DNA of 36,909 nt from Candidatus Hodarchaeota archaeon (GTDB lineage Archaea > Asgardarchaeota > Heimdallarchaeia > Hodarchaeales > Hodarchaeaceae): positions 1-36,909 of the forward strand of contig JAEOSR010000001.1 of NCBI GenBank assembly GCA_016840285.1. Direction: 5' to 3'. The notes beneath the pieces are model-generated. The model saw only the letters and a list, made by a program, of their open reading frames with translations, was not told the origin of the DNA and ran no database searches. The position numbers were made by a program, and so were the translations under genes. Below, one piece after another: positions 1 through 8,450 of the stretch (its first letter is position 1; the number at the start of each line of letters is the position of its first letter).

Positions 1-1
1 T

Positions 2-748
2 GAGCTTGAAACCTGTCCTCCCGATGTGGAGCCAAATGCAAAAACTGGACCTTTCAGAACAAAATATAACACTGAATATGATGAAATGCCGACTTATACA
101 GCGTTTGCGAGCTACGACGCAGTTTATTTACTAAAAGAAGCTATCGAAGATGCTGACTCCTTAGCTTACGCCGACATCGAAGCTGCTTTAAAAGACATTG
201 AATTTGTAGGGACTGCTTACACGATCAAGTTCACAAGTGAAGCTGGTCCTCATTGGACCGTAGCTGAAAACCTAACAACAGGTTTACCATATTCCGTTCC
301 CATTCTAACAAGTACGGAATATCCTACAGGTGTACCTATCGGAACATTCGAAGTCCATGACCTTTACACTAATGCCTCATACGGACAAAACGGACGCCCG
401 CATAGTGTCGGTTATTGGGCCCAGTGGCAACAAGATGGGGAAAAGAAAACCGTCTGGCACGATCCTCTGAAAGACACCCCAGCATACAATGATCAATATT
501 CTCCAATGGACGCTCAAAGAAATCTCACTGCGGGTAATCTAGTATGGCCAATCAACCATGACGAACATGGTTGGGAACCAGAAGAAACAAGTGAAACATC
601 AGCAACAGAGACAGCAACAGAAGAGGAGTCATCAGAGACAACAGGTGAAGAAGTAGTAGAAGTTCCAGGATTTGACTTGCCAATAGCCATACTTGTCTTC
701 TGCAGCTTAGCACTGATAATCTACAAACAAAAAAATAAGAAACGCTAG
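2..748 (+). CDS. ABC transporter substrate-binding protein, C-terminal part, membrane-anchored
   Basis: The frame is open from base 2, so the gene begins outside the window and the GTG at 26 is an internal codon. The visible ~249 residues look like the second lobe of a type I periplasmic binding protein of the branched-chain amino acid class (Peripla_BP_6-like): a helix with YTAFASYDAVYLLKEAIE, then an 'I..AL..IEFVGTAYTIKF' strand-helix pattern and a late YWAQWQQDGEKKTVW strand. It ends in a Glu/Ser/Thr-rich linker (bases ~580-660), one hydrophobic helix (FDLPIAILVFCSLALIIY) and a Lys/Arg tail, as expected for a protein tethered outside the cell by a C-terminal anchor. The LivH, LivM, LivG and LivF genes follow, so it probably delivers substrate to that importer. 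The ligand cannot be read from this half. Confidence 0.85.
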   Translation, partial: ELETCPPDVEPNAKTGPFRTKYNTEYDEMPTYTAFASYDAVYLLKEAIEDADSLAYADIEAALKDIEFVGTAYTIKFTSEAGPHWTVAENLTTGLPYSVPILTSTEYPTGVPIGTFEVHDLYTNASYGQNGRPHSVGYWAQWQQDGEKKTVWHDPLKDTPAYNDQYSPMDAQRNLTAGNLVWPINHDEHGWEPEETSETSATETATEEESSETTGEEVVEVPGFDLPIAILVFCSLALIIYKQKNKKR

Positions 749-776
749 TTACTAGCGTTCCCTTTTTTTATTTTTT
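741..776 (+). terminator. Hairpin plus T-run after the binding-protein gene
   Basis: AACGCTAG (741-748) and CTAGCGTT (752-759) form a perfect 8-bp stem with a 3-nt loop, followed by CCC and two T-runs (763-769, 771-776). The TAG stop codon at 746-748 lies inside the left arm. The form is that of an intrinsic terminator. It would separate the abundant binding protein from the permease genes that begin 170 bases later. Confidence 0.75.
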
Positions 777-902
777 ACGTTTTTTTCTAATTAAACAGAG
801 AATAGGCTGCATTAACAAAGTCGATCGTTCAATTCTTAACAGAAAACTTGATAAATACTATCTAAAGTGTCAACCCAGCTTTTTATTATTTATTATTTTC
901 TT

Positions 903-943
903 TCTATATAGTGAGCTGATATGAAAGAAATAAAAAAGGAGAG
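903..943 (+). promoter_or_regulatory. Putative TATA box and ribosome binding site before livH
   Basis: A TCTATATAG element at 903-911 sits in AT-rich DNA, and AAGGAGAG at 936-943 is a good ribosome binding site five bases before the ATG at 949. The stretch 777-902 otherwise shows only AT-rich DNA. The TATA call rests on sequence alone. Confidence 0.35.
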
Positions 944-948
944 TTCCT

Positions 949-2397
949 ATGAGAAATCTATCAAAAACTAGACTTACTGAATTTTTACAAGAAGAATTTT
1001 GGCTTCTATTTGGCCTCGGTATTCTTTTCGGTTTCTTTTTGTTATTTCCTTTTGTAATGAATCCTAGCCAACCTGCTATTGGGCTACAAATTGTTTTAAA
1101 CGGTATTGTAGTTAGTGTTCTCTATGCCATATTAGCCATGGGGTTTTCCTTAATATACGGTATTGCAAAACAGCTCAAACTTTCGCTAGGGGCCTATTAT
1201 GTAATAGCTGCTTACACAATGTATTTCTTACTAGAAGCTGTAAAGATAGTTCCAGGTTCTTTTCCCTTACTTAAAATTTCAGCCACTAAAATTAATATTG
1301 ATGGAATAATACTCTGGGCTTTAGTTCTACTCCCAGTTTTACTTACAATTGTAATTTTACTTTTTATGTGGACTGTATTTGAAAGACGTGAGTTCTTTCT
1401 AATTGTGGTATCGACCATAGTCTCGGGAGGAGGGTTCCTATTTATTCAAGTAGTCCTAGAAGGGAAACTACTAGATAAAAATCTCGTAGAAGGGTTGTAC
1501 ATAAGTTTGGCTGTGCTTTTACTAGGTTTGGCCACTTGGTATTTAGAGCTCCCAAAACGAGAAATAGCAATTGGAGTGACAATTCTTGGAGTATCAATCC
1601 CCATTTTAATGTACATAGTATATTTAAACGTGATCTATCTATCTTTGATGATAATCGCAGTGATGTTAACTGCTTGTGTAGCTATGATGGTTGACAAGTT
1701 TTTATTAGATAAGGTCAGAGCCTCTCATGTCAATGTGATGATTGTCACATTTGCAATAGCTCTTTTCGTCCAAAATTTCATTCAGATAGTATATTTTCCC
1801 TTCAAAGGGAAAAAATTGGTTCCTTTTGGCCCAGAGGATCGTACTCTTCATGGAATTGTACCCCTAAACGATGTATTAGTCTTCTTCGGAGCGCGCATTT
1901 CATACCTAAGAATTATTTCTGTAGTTTTTTCTATAGTTGCTCTTGTACTGTTGTACGCCTTTATCTGGTTTACAAAAATGGGAATGGCTTTACGTGCTGT
2001 AGCCCAAGATGAGGAAGCTGCAGCACTTGCTGGGATAGATATTAGAAAAATCACAGCGATTGTCAGTGGAGTAGGAATGGGATTGATTGCATTTGCAGCT
2101 GTTTTAACTTCCTCTTTCAGTGCTTCTCCTCAATGGAGTCCTTATATGGGATGGTGGGTGTTAATTACATGTATTGCAGTCGTGACTCTTGGAGGAATAG
2201 GTAGTTTACCTGGAAGTATCATTGCCGCTTTCATTATAGGCTATGCTGAGACTATTGCAGGTAGTATAACCATGATTGTACCAATTGTCAATGTTCCACT
2301 TAATAGTCTCTCTCCAGTCATCCCATTCGCTGCAATCTTGTTAGTACTAATTTTCAAGCCAGAGGGAATTTTAGGAACTAAGGAGGAGTTAGAATAA
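949..2397 (+). CDS. livH: Branched-chain amino acid ABC transporter permease (LivH type), enlarged
   Basis: Inner-membrane channel subunit of a Liv-type importer. Family features are the N-terminal GFSLIYGIAKQLKLSLGAYY segment, ALRAVAQDEEAAALAGID (the cytoplasmic loop that contacts the ATPase) and GGIGSLPGSIIAAFIIGYAE near the C-terminus. At 482 residues it is well above the usual ~290-300. The excess lies at about residues 105-245 and consists of several additional hydrophobic segments between the first LivH-like helices and the MMVDKFLLDKVRASHVNVMI segment that normally follows directly. AAGGAGAG precedes the ATG by five bases. The last base of its TAA stop is the first base of the livM ATG, so translation is probably coupled. 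Family assignment is firm; the insertion is unexplained. Confidence 0.9.
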   Translation: MRNLSKTRLTEFLQEEFWLLFGLGILFGFFLLFPFVMNPSQPAIGLQIVLNGIVVSVLYAILAMGFSLIYGIAKQLKLSLGAYYVIAAYTMYFLLEAVKIVPGSFPLLKISATKINIDGIILWALVLLPVLLTIVILLFMWTVFERREFFLIVVSTIVSGGGFLFIQVVLEGKLLDKNLVEGLYISLAVLLLGLATWYLELPKREIAIGVTILGVSIPILMYIVYLNVIYLSLMIIAVMLTACVAMMVDKFLLDKVRASHVNVMIVTFAIALFVQNFIQIVYFPFKGKKLVPFGPEDRTLHGIVPLNDVLVFFGARISYLRIISVVFSIVALVLLYAFIWFTKMGMALRAVAQDEEAAALAGIDIRKITAIVSGVGMGLIAFAAVLTSSFSASPQWSPYMGWWVLITCIAVVTLGGIGSLPGSIIAAFIIGYAETIAGSITMIVPIVNVPLNSLSPVIPFAAILLVLIFKPEGILGTKEELE

Positions 2398-4091
2398 TGG
2401 ACTGGAAAGAAATAGCTGAAGACCTATGGGAAGAAATTAAGGATCGTGCTTATTACATAATAGCGATATTAGGATTACTTCTCGCTCCATTTATTATCGT
2501 AGCACCCCCTACAGAATGGCCACCTTTCAATCTCATCTATAATGGTTCAGAGATACCAATATTAAGCGATATTTATGGATTGGGCCGCAAAGCAGGTCTA
2601 TTTGGAGCAAATAGTTGGGTTCTCAAGGTTCTTGCACTTTGCTTAATTTGGGCAATATTTGCTGCAAGTTGGGATTTTCTATCTGGATACAGTGGACAGG
2701 TTAGCTTTGGACATGCTGCTTTTTGGGGATTTGCTGCATATGTCGCTTTTTGGGTTGCAGCTGGGTTTACTGTTGGCATACCGATTTTGGAATTAGGTAT
2801 TCCTGTTGTTGATGATATTCTGCTTTTTCTCGTTACTATTGTCAATGAAATTCTCTACATTGTCTTGGGACATAATTTTGTTCTTGATCCTATTTTTGCC
2901 TTATTATTTGGAGGAATAATCTCAGCTCTCTTAGCTGTTTGCATAGGGGTAATAGCTCTCCGTGTAAAAGGTTTTTATCTTGCTTTGGTAACATTAGTAA
3001 TCCCATTAATTTTTAATTCGTTAGCTAATACTTTCAAACAGCTAACAGGAGGAAACAATGGCCTCTCAAGTGATGTCACTCGGGTCGTTCCACTTCCTGC
3101 TTTAGGAGTCGCTAAATCACGAGAGGTTTTCTCCTTGAACTTCTATCTTTTTATTCTTGTAGTGTTTTTCATCGCAATAGGTCTGATGATGCTGATTGCT
3201 TTCTCACGTATCGGTCTCGCTTTTCAGTCGATTCGTGAAGATGAGGACGCGGCTGAATCTCTTGGTATTAACGTTCGTAATTATAAAATTCTAGCTTTTA
3301 CTTTAAGTGCTTTCTTCGCTGGTATTGCAGGGGGATTGTATGCCCAGTGGTACAGTTATGTGTCTCCCACATATTTAGAAAGCGCTGCCTCATTCAATGT
3401 AATAATCATGTGTGTTATAGGAGGCATCGGTACTATCACTGGAGGTGTTGTAGGTGCATTCCTATTGACAATCCTTGTGAACCTTTTTCTAAAGAATGTT
3501 TTCGTAGGTGTTCACGGATTGGATATGCTTTCTTTTGGAATATTATTAATCGTTACCTTACGATACATGCCCTTTGGACTTACCCGTGCAACAAAGGATC
3601 AGAAACGGGCTTGTATTCTGGGGATTTTATTTGCACTCGCATGGGCAATTCTTCCCAGTAGCGAGGGGTGGGGAGTAGAATATTTTTCATCTGTTCTTCC
3701 CAAAAGTGGAGAAGCAACGGATCCATTAAGTCAATTGATTTCTATTTTGGTGACGGTAATATTAAATTTAATTGGGAAGGTTGACAATTTAGGTCAGATG
3801 GCAACATCTCTCACCCCTGATAATTTCTTAACATTTCTTGGTCTTATAATTATGTTTGTTTTTTCCATTCCAGCCATAATCATTTTCTTTATCAGTGAAA
3901 TCATTGGTTTATTCTTTTTTGAAGGTGTTATAGGCATGAATCTTACGGGAGAGGCGTTAATCAAAGCAAAATTTCTCATTTATGTAATAATCGGAATTCC
4001 ATTTTCTTTCTACCTCCCTAAAATTTTCAAAATGATTAGGTTAAAATACTGGGGTGTTTGGCCTTCCGTTGGCAGGTATGAACCCGATTGA
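2397..4091 (+). CDS. livM: Branched-chain amino acid ABC transporter permease (LivM type) with C-terminal extension
   Basis: Second membrane subunit of the Liv-type importer. Diagnostic stretches are ASWDFLSGYSGQVSFGHAAF, GGNNGLS, a REDEDAAESLGINVRNYKI loop that meets the ATPase, and GGIGTITGGVVGAFLL. The family core ends near residue 400 at LRYMPFGLTRATK, where LivM proteins usually stop. About 165 further residues follow with several predicted membrane helices (such as FLGLIIMFVFSIPAIIIFF) and no motif I recognise. Between the first helices and the core there is also a short hydrophobic insert around residues 125-165. The start overlaps the livH stop by one base. The core assignment is secure; the tail is unique to this protein as far as I can judge by eye. 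Confidence 0.9.
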   Translation: MDWKEIAEDLWEEIKDRAYYIIAILGLLLAPFIIVAPPTEWPPFNLIYNGSEIPILSDIYGLGRKAGLFGANSWVLKVLALCLIWAIFAASWDFLSGYSGQVSFGHAAFWGFAAYVAFWVAAGFTVGIPILELGIPVVDDILLFLVTIVNEILYIVLGHNFVLDPIFALLFGGIISALLAVCIGVIALRVKGFYLALVTLVIPLIFNSLANTFKQLTGGNNGLSSDVTRVVPLPALGVAKSREVFSLNFYLFILVVFFIAIGLMMLIAFSRIGLAFQSIREDEDAAESLGINVRNYKILAFTLSAFFAGIAGGLYAQWYSYVSPTYLESAASFNVIIMCVIGGIGTITGGVVGAFLLTILVNLFLKNVFVGVHGLDMLSFGILLIVTLRYMPFGLTRATKDQKRACILGILFALAWAILPSSEGWGVEYFSSVLPKSGEATDPLSQLISILVTVILNLIGKVDNLGQMATSLTPDNFLTFLGLIIMFVFSIPAIIIFFISEIIGLFFFEGVIGMNLTGEALIKAKFLIYVIIGIPFSFYLPKIFKMIRLKYWGVWPSVGRYEPD

Positions 4092-4104
4092 TGGTGAAAC
4101 TAAA

Positions 4105-4884
4105 ATGTCAGTAGAAACGTCACAAGAGACCTCTAGCAGTGAGGAAAAAAAGACACTCGTTGAAATAAAGAATTTAAGTAAACACTTTGAAGGATTGAAA
4201 GCTGTAGATCAAGTTAGCTTCTCTATTCGTGCTGGTGAGCTCATCGGGGTCATCGGACCTAATGGGGCGGGTAAAACCACTTTGTTCAATCTAATCACTG
4301 GATTTTTGAAACCAACTAGTGGACAGATCCTTTTTGAGGGTCAGAATATCACTGGCTGGCCAACTTTCAAGATCTCAAAACTAGGGATTGCCCGAACATT
4401 CCAGCTCGTACGTCCTTTCCGGTTTCTCGATGCTTTAGAAAATGCTATGGTTCCACATATTCCCAAGAATTTTTATGCAAAGTCATCAACTCTCCGAAAT
4501 AAAGCGATCTGGTCTTTAATAACAGTTGATTTAGCTGAAAAAAAGAATTACCCAGCTTTTATCCTACCTCATGGAGATTTAAAAAGACTAGATATAGCTA
4601 GATCATTTGCTGTTCAACCACGCATATTATTGTTAGATGAACCTTTTTCAGGACTTAGTTTTGAGGAAGCTTTTCGAGTCCAGCGATTGATCCGTGAAGC
4701 TCACGAAAACGGTATGGCGATAGTTATAGTAGAGCACAAGCTTAAAATACTAATGAAACTGGTTGAAAAAGTCCTAGTTCTCCACCAAGGTAGATTAATA
4801 GGCGAGGGATCCCCAAAAGAGATTGCAAATAACCAAAAAGTCATAAGTGCATATTTAGGAACTGAGGCGAAGGATTATGCCTGA
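4105..4884 (+). CDS. livG: Branched-chain amino acid ABC transporter ATP-binding protein (LivG type)
   Basis: Cytoplasmic ATPase. From the ATG at 4105 the Walker A is GPNGAGKTT (residues 51-59), followed by a Q-loop in ARTFQLVRPF, the signature LPHGDLKRLDIARSF, Walker B ILLLDEPFSGL and the switch His in IVEHKLK. The long spacing between Walker A and signature and the LVRPFRFLDALENAMVP stretch are typical of LivG rather than LivF. The signature has HGD where bacterial LivG often has YGQ. Start choice: GTG at 4054 and ATG at 4078 are also in frame and would overlap livM. ATG 4105 is preferred because GGTGA lies eight bases before it. The end overlaps the livF start by 8 bases. Confidence 0.92.
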   Translation: MSVETSQETSSSEEKKTLVEIKNLSKHFEGLKAVDQVSFSIRAGELIGVIGPNGAGKTTLFNLITGFLKPTSGQILFEGQNITGWPTFKISKLGIARTFQLVRPFRFLDALENAMVPHIPKNFYAKSSTLRNKAIWSLITVDLAEKKNYPAFILPHGDLKRLDIARSFAVQPRILLLDEPFSGLSFEEAFRVQRLIREAHENGMAIVIVEHKLKILMKLVEKVLVLHQGRLIGEGSPKEIANNQKVISAYLGTEAKDYA

Positions 4885-5659
4885 AGCATCTAAATCATCA
4901 TCACCCCATCTTCTTGAACTTCAAGAAACAAGCGTACACTATGGCCGTGCAATTATACTAGCATCAGTATCAATCACGGTAGACACAGGAGAATTAGTCG
5001 CCATTATTGGACCAAATGGAACGGGTAAGTCAACTCTATTGAGAGCAATATCAGGTCTTGTAGAGCTCGAACGTGGGAAAATCTTCTTTGAGGGGCAACT
5101 TGTTGCAGAGTCCACAAAGAGTGAGTTTCGGGTAACGGGCAGAAATCTCTCACTAAAACCCCACAAGATTGTCGAACTGGGTATTGTTCATTGTCCTGAG
5201 AGAAGAAGACTTTTTACAGAGTCATCTGTTAGAGAAAACCTTGAGTTAGGTGCCTACACTATTACGGATAGAGAGAAAGCTGAAAAAACAATGAAATGGG
5301 TTTTAGATTTATTTCCTTTTATTGAGGAACGCCTTGACGAAAAAGCTGGAGTTTTTTCTGGTGGAGAACAACAAATGATTGCCATAGGCCGTTCTCTTAT
5401 GGGTAATCCTAAATTACTACTTTTAGATGAGCCTAGTCTAGGCCTAGCCCCAATGATTAAACGTAACATTGTTGATGCAATTAGACAAATCCAAAAAGCA
5501 GGAACAACTATCCTTCTGGTAGAACAGGACGCTAGTATTGCATTAGAAATATGTGATCGTGGATATCTACTCGAAGATGGCAGAATTGAATTAAAGGGAA
5601 GCAGTTCTGAATTATCTATCAATGAGCACGTTAAAGAAGCATATTTGGGGATTGCTTAG
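4877..5659 (+). CDS. livF: Branched-chain amino acid ABC transporter ATP-binding protein (LivF type)
   Basis: Second ATPase of the importer. Walker A GPNGTGKST lies at residues 45-53, the signature is VFSGGEQQMIAIGRSL, Walker B is LLLLDEPSLGLAP and the switch His position is Gln (LLVEQDAS), as usual in LivF. The segment VELGIVHCPERRRLFTESSV is the LivF Q-loop region. It includes a slightly long linker (ESTKSEFRVTGRNLSLKPHK) before that motif. The start codon overlaps the livG stop. It is the last gene of the transporter operon; a T-rich stretch and an inverted repeat follow. Confidence 0.93.
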   Translation: MPEASKSSSPHLLELQETSVHYGRAIILASVSITVDTGELVAIIGPNGTGKSTLLRAISGLVELERGKIFFEGQLVAESTKSEFRVTGRNLSLKPHKIVELGIVHCPERRRLFTESSVRENLELGAYTITDREKAEKTMKWVLDLFPFIEERLDEKAGVFSGGEQQMIAIGRSLMGNPKLLLLDEPSLGLAPMIKRNIVDAIRQIQKAGTTILLVEQDASIALEICDRGYLLEDGRIELKGSSSELSINEHVKEAYLGIA

Positions 5660-5691
5660 TTTTAATTCCTTTTTCTCACACCATGATCTGG

Positions 5692-5714
5692 CTTTTTATT
5701 TAATTAATAAAAAG
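5692..5714. repeat. Inverted repeat between livF and the deacylase gene
   Basis: CTTTTTATT and AATAAAAAG form a perfect 9-bp inverted repeat around a TAATT loop. It follows T-rich DNA at 5659-5675 just after the livF stop. It could end the transporter transcript or be an operator for the deacylase gene. The stem is almost all A/T, so a terminator role is uncertain. Confidence 0.5.
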
Positions 5715-5784
5715 TCACGATATGTATATCCAGACATCGACATAGAGAAAGAAGAGAATCCCACTATTTCTGTAGGTGAATATA

Positions 5785-7410
5785 ATGAAATATGACTTAA
5801 TTATCAAAAACGGTAAAATTATTGATGGAACAGGGAATCCTTGGTATCAAACGGATGTAGGTATTAAAGATGGGAAAATAACCAAAATAGGACAATTGAA
5901 AAAGAAAAATACAGACAAGGAAATTAATGCTAATGGTTTGGTTGTCACACCTGGATTTATTGATCCTCATAGCCACTCGGACTTTGCTATTCCCTTTGAT
6001 CCTCATCTTGCGTCAACAGTGCGACAAGGAATCACAACAGCCGTAGTAGGTAACTGTGGAGATTCACTTGCACCAATAAATAAAGAAAAATTGGATTTAT
6101 TTGAGAAAATGGCAAATATTTTCTCTCCCCCAGGTGAAACATTGAATATTACTTGGCAGACTTTTGATGAGTACCTCTTAGCAATGGAGAAGGGAGGCTG
6201 TTCCACAAATATTGTCCCCCTTATTGGGTTTGGAACCGTCCGTATAGCAGGAGGACCAGGTTTTGAAGATCGTCCACCTACCAATGAAGAGCTTAAACAT
6301 ATGAAGATGTATATACACGAGGCTATGCAATCAGGGGCTTTTGGAATGAGCACAGGGTTAATCTATACGCCTCAGATTTATGCTAAAACTGAAGAAGTTA
6401 TTGAATTGGCAAAAGTAGTAGCTGAGTATGGAGGAATCTACTTCTCGCATATTCGAGGGGAAGGAGCGACATTAGTTGAAGCAGTTGAAGAATTGATACT
6501 GATTGTTGAGAAATCAGGTTGTTTTGGTGGGCAAGTGGCTCACCACAAAGCTTCAGGCCGCTTAAACTGGGGGAAAAGCAAAACTACCTTACAGCTCATA
6601 GAAGAAGCAAATGAGAACGGTCTGAATGTTACATGTGATCAGTATCCTTACAATAGAGGAATGACTTCTCTTATTACAGTTCTTCCGCCTTGGGTTCATA
6701 TTGGTGGGATCGAGAAAATACTCGAACGTCTTGAAGATTCTAAAACATTAGAACGAATTAGAAAAGATATTGCCCAGGGAATCAAAGGTTGGGAAAACTG
6801 GATGAAAGATTTAGGAACAGATAAGATCTACATTTCATCAGTTAAAACAGATCAATGGAAAGACGTTGAAGGGAAAAATATCAGCGAAATAACTAAACTT
6901 AAAAGCAAACAAGACGATTTTACAACATTAATTGATCTAATTCGTGAAGAAAAAGGCGAAGTTTCCATCTTAGTGGAGGGGATGCATGAGGAAGATATCC
7001 GACGAATCATGACGAATAAGTTCACAATGATTGGAACAGATGGTTGGGGAGTAGCTCCTACTGGAGTCCTTGGCCATGGAAAACCACATCCGCGATTTTA
7101 TGGAACATATCCACGAGTATTAGGAAAATATGTCCGCCAAGAGGGCTTATTGACATTAGAAGAGGCAATCAGAAAGATGACGAGTTTTCCAGCTCAAAAA
7201 TTAGGGCTCCATGATCGAGGGCTGATACGAGAAAACATGTGGGCAGATGTAGTCGTACTGGATCATAACGAAGTGCTTGATCGTGCAACATATGAGGATC
7301 CACATCAATTTCCTATAGGCATAAAACATGTCATTATTAATGGGGAGATCGTAGTAGAAGACGAAGAACAAACAGAAAAACTTCCTGGAAGAATCTTGAG
7401 ACATAAATAA
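5785..7410 (+). CDS. N-acyl-D-amino-acid deacylase family amidohydrolase
   Basis: Amidohydrolase-fold enzyme expected to remove an acyl group from N-acyl-D-amino acids in the cytoplasm. Visible family features: FIDPHSHSDF with metal ligands His62 and His64, the GNCG motif with Cys91 that binds metal in D-aminoacylases, FSHIRGEG and VAHHKASG (further His ligands), GTDGWGVAPTG with the catalytic Asp, and PHPRFYGTYPRVLGKYVR. The length (~540) fits the family. ATG 5785 is chosen over GTG 5776 because AGGTGA (5774-5779) is then a ribosome binding site five bases upstream. It lies between an amino-acid-type importer and an aminotransferase, which suits import and use of acylated D-amino acids. Substrate specificity, or a related role such as D-glutamate deacylation, cannot be settled. 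Confidence 0.88.
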   Translation: MKYDLIIKNGKIIDGTGNPWYQTDVGIKDGKITKIGQLKKKNTDKEINANGLVVTPGFIDPHSHSDFAIPFDPHLASTVRQGITTAVVGNCGDSLAPINKEKLDLFEKMANIFSPPGETLNITWQTFDEYLLAMEKGGCSTNIVPLIGFGTVRIAGGPGFEDRPPTNEELKHMKMYIHEAMQSGAFGMSTGLIYTPQIYAKTEEVIELAKVVAEYGGIYFSHIRGEGATLVEAVEELILIVEKSGCFGGQVAHHKASGRLNWGKSKTTLQLIEEANENGLNVTCDQYPYNRGMTSLITVLPPWVHIGGIEKILERLEDSKTLERIRKDIAQGIKGWENWMKDLGTDKIYISSVKTDQWKDVEGKNISEITKLKSKQDDFTTLIDLIREEKGEVSILVEGMHEEDIRRIMTNKFTMIGTDGWGVAPTGVLGHGKPHPRFYGTYPRVLGKYVRQEGLLTLEEAIRKMTSFPAQKLGLHDRGLIRENMWADVVVLDHNEVLDRATYEDPHQFPIGIKHVIINGEIVVEDEEQTEKLPGRILRHK

Positions 7411-7428
7411 ACCAAAGGCGGAAGAAGA

Positions 7429-8397
7429 ATGAAGATAAGGTTGAACATGAATGAAATGCCCTATCCTCCTCCAACAGGGGTAATTCAAGCGGGAAATAAG
7501 GGACTATCTTTACTGAATCGATATAATTTTCCAGAGGATCGTGAACTACTTCGACAACTCCTAGCTGAATACTCAGGAGTTCCTAAAAATCACATCATTC
7601 CCTATCCAGGCTCAGATCTGATACTTAGAGAGATAGTACATATGTTTGCAAATGAGAGGAAAATCATTATGGTTTTTCCTACATTTTTTCCTACATTCTA
7701 TGCAGCACAGCAGTTTGCAGTGAAAATGAGTACTATTCCACTCGAACTGCCAGATTTCGGCTTGAAAACTGATCTTTTATTTACTGAACTGAATGAACCC
7801 TCCATAATTATCATCGACAACCCGAATAATCCAACAGGGAAAATTCTTCTTGATATGAATATCGTAGAAACCATTCTTGACAATGAAAACGCTTTTCTTG
7901 TGATTGATGAGGCATATTTTGAATTTACAAAGGTGACCTACGCTGATATGGTTGAAGAGTATCCGAATCTTGCTATTGGAAGAACAATTTCGAAAGCCTT
8001 TGGATTAGCTGGAGTAAGAATTGGATATATTATTGGAGGGAAGAATTTCTTGGATAAATTTGCCTCTGTTTCTATAATGCTCTCACAAGTTGGACTATAT
8101 TCAGCAATAGAAGCAATGAAAAATCCTGGATATATTGAGAAAAATATAGACTTGATCCAAAAAGAAAGAGAGAGAGTGAGTAAGGAATTGAAAGAGATGG
8201 GACTACAAGTTTTTCCTAGTACAACTAATTTTATACTTTTAAATACAAAGATAGCCAATATAGGAACAAAACTCTTAAACAGAGGAATATTCGTTATGGA
8301 TCTTTCAGATCGTTGGCTTTCGGGATTTATTAGAGTAGCAATCGGTTCAAGACAAGAAAATGACGAATTTTTATCGAATATGAGAAAACTTATCTAA
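7429..8397 (+). CDS. PLP-dependent aminotransferase, histidinol-phosphate aminotransferase-like
   Basis: Fold type I class I/II aminotransferase. It carries YPGSDLILREIVHMF (cofactor-phosphate region), DNPNNPTGK (Asn contacting PLP), VIDEAYFEF (Asp to pyridine nitrogen) and SKAFGLAGVRIGY with the Schiff-base Lys at about residue 189. HisC and CobD share this layout. At 322 residues it is shorter than usual HisC (~350), mainly at the N-terminus. It begins 18 bases after the deacylase gene with GGAAGAAG before the ATG, so the two are probably co-transcribed. No his genes are nearby, so a catabolic aminotransferase acting on the freed amino acid is more likely than histidine synthesis. That is inference from context. 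Confidence 0.85.
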   Translation: MKIRLNMNEMPYPPPTGVIQAGNKGLSLLNRYNFPEDRELLRQLLAEYSGVPKNHIIPYPGSDLILREIVHMFANERKIIMVFPTFFPTFYAAQQFAVKMSTIPLELPDFGLKTDLLFTELNEPSIIIIDNPNNPTGKILLDMNIVETILDNENAFLVIDEAYFEFTKVTYADMVEEYPNLAIGRTISKAFGLAGVRIGYIIGGKNFLDKFASVSIMLSQVGLYSAIEAMKNPGYIEKNIDLIQKERERVSKELKEMGLQVFPSTTNFILLNTKIANIGTKLLNRGIFVMDLSDRWLSGFIRVAIGSRQENDEFLSNMRKLI

Positions 8398-8450
8398 CAC
8401 ATTCTCCTATCCTCTGACGTTATGAGTTATGGAATTATTGTAATCTCGAC

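Noticed and set aside
3347..3661. 104-codon frame inside livM
   Set aside because: Another phase of a well-supported permease, Cys/Arg-rich as expected from a shifted frame.
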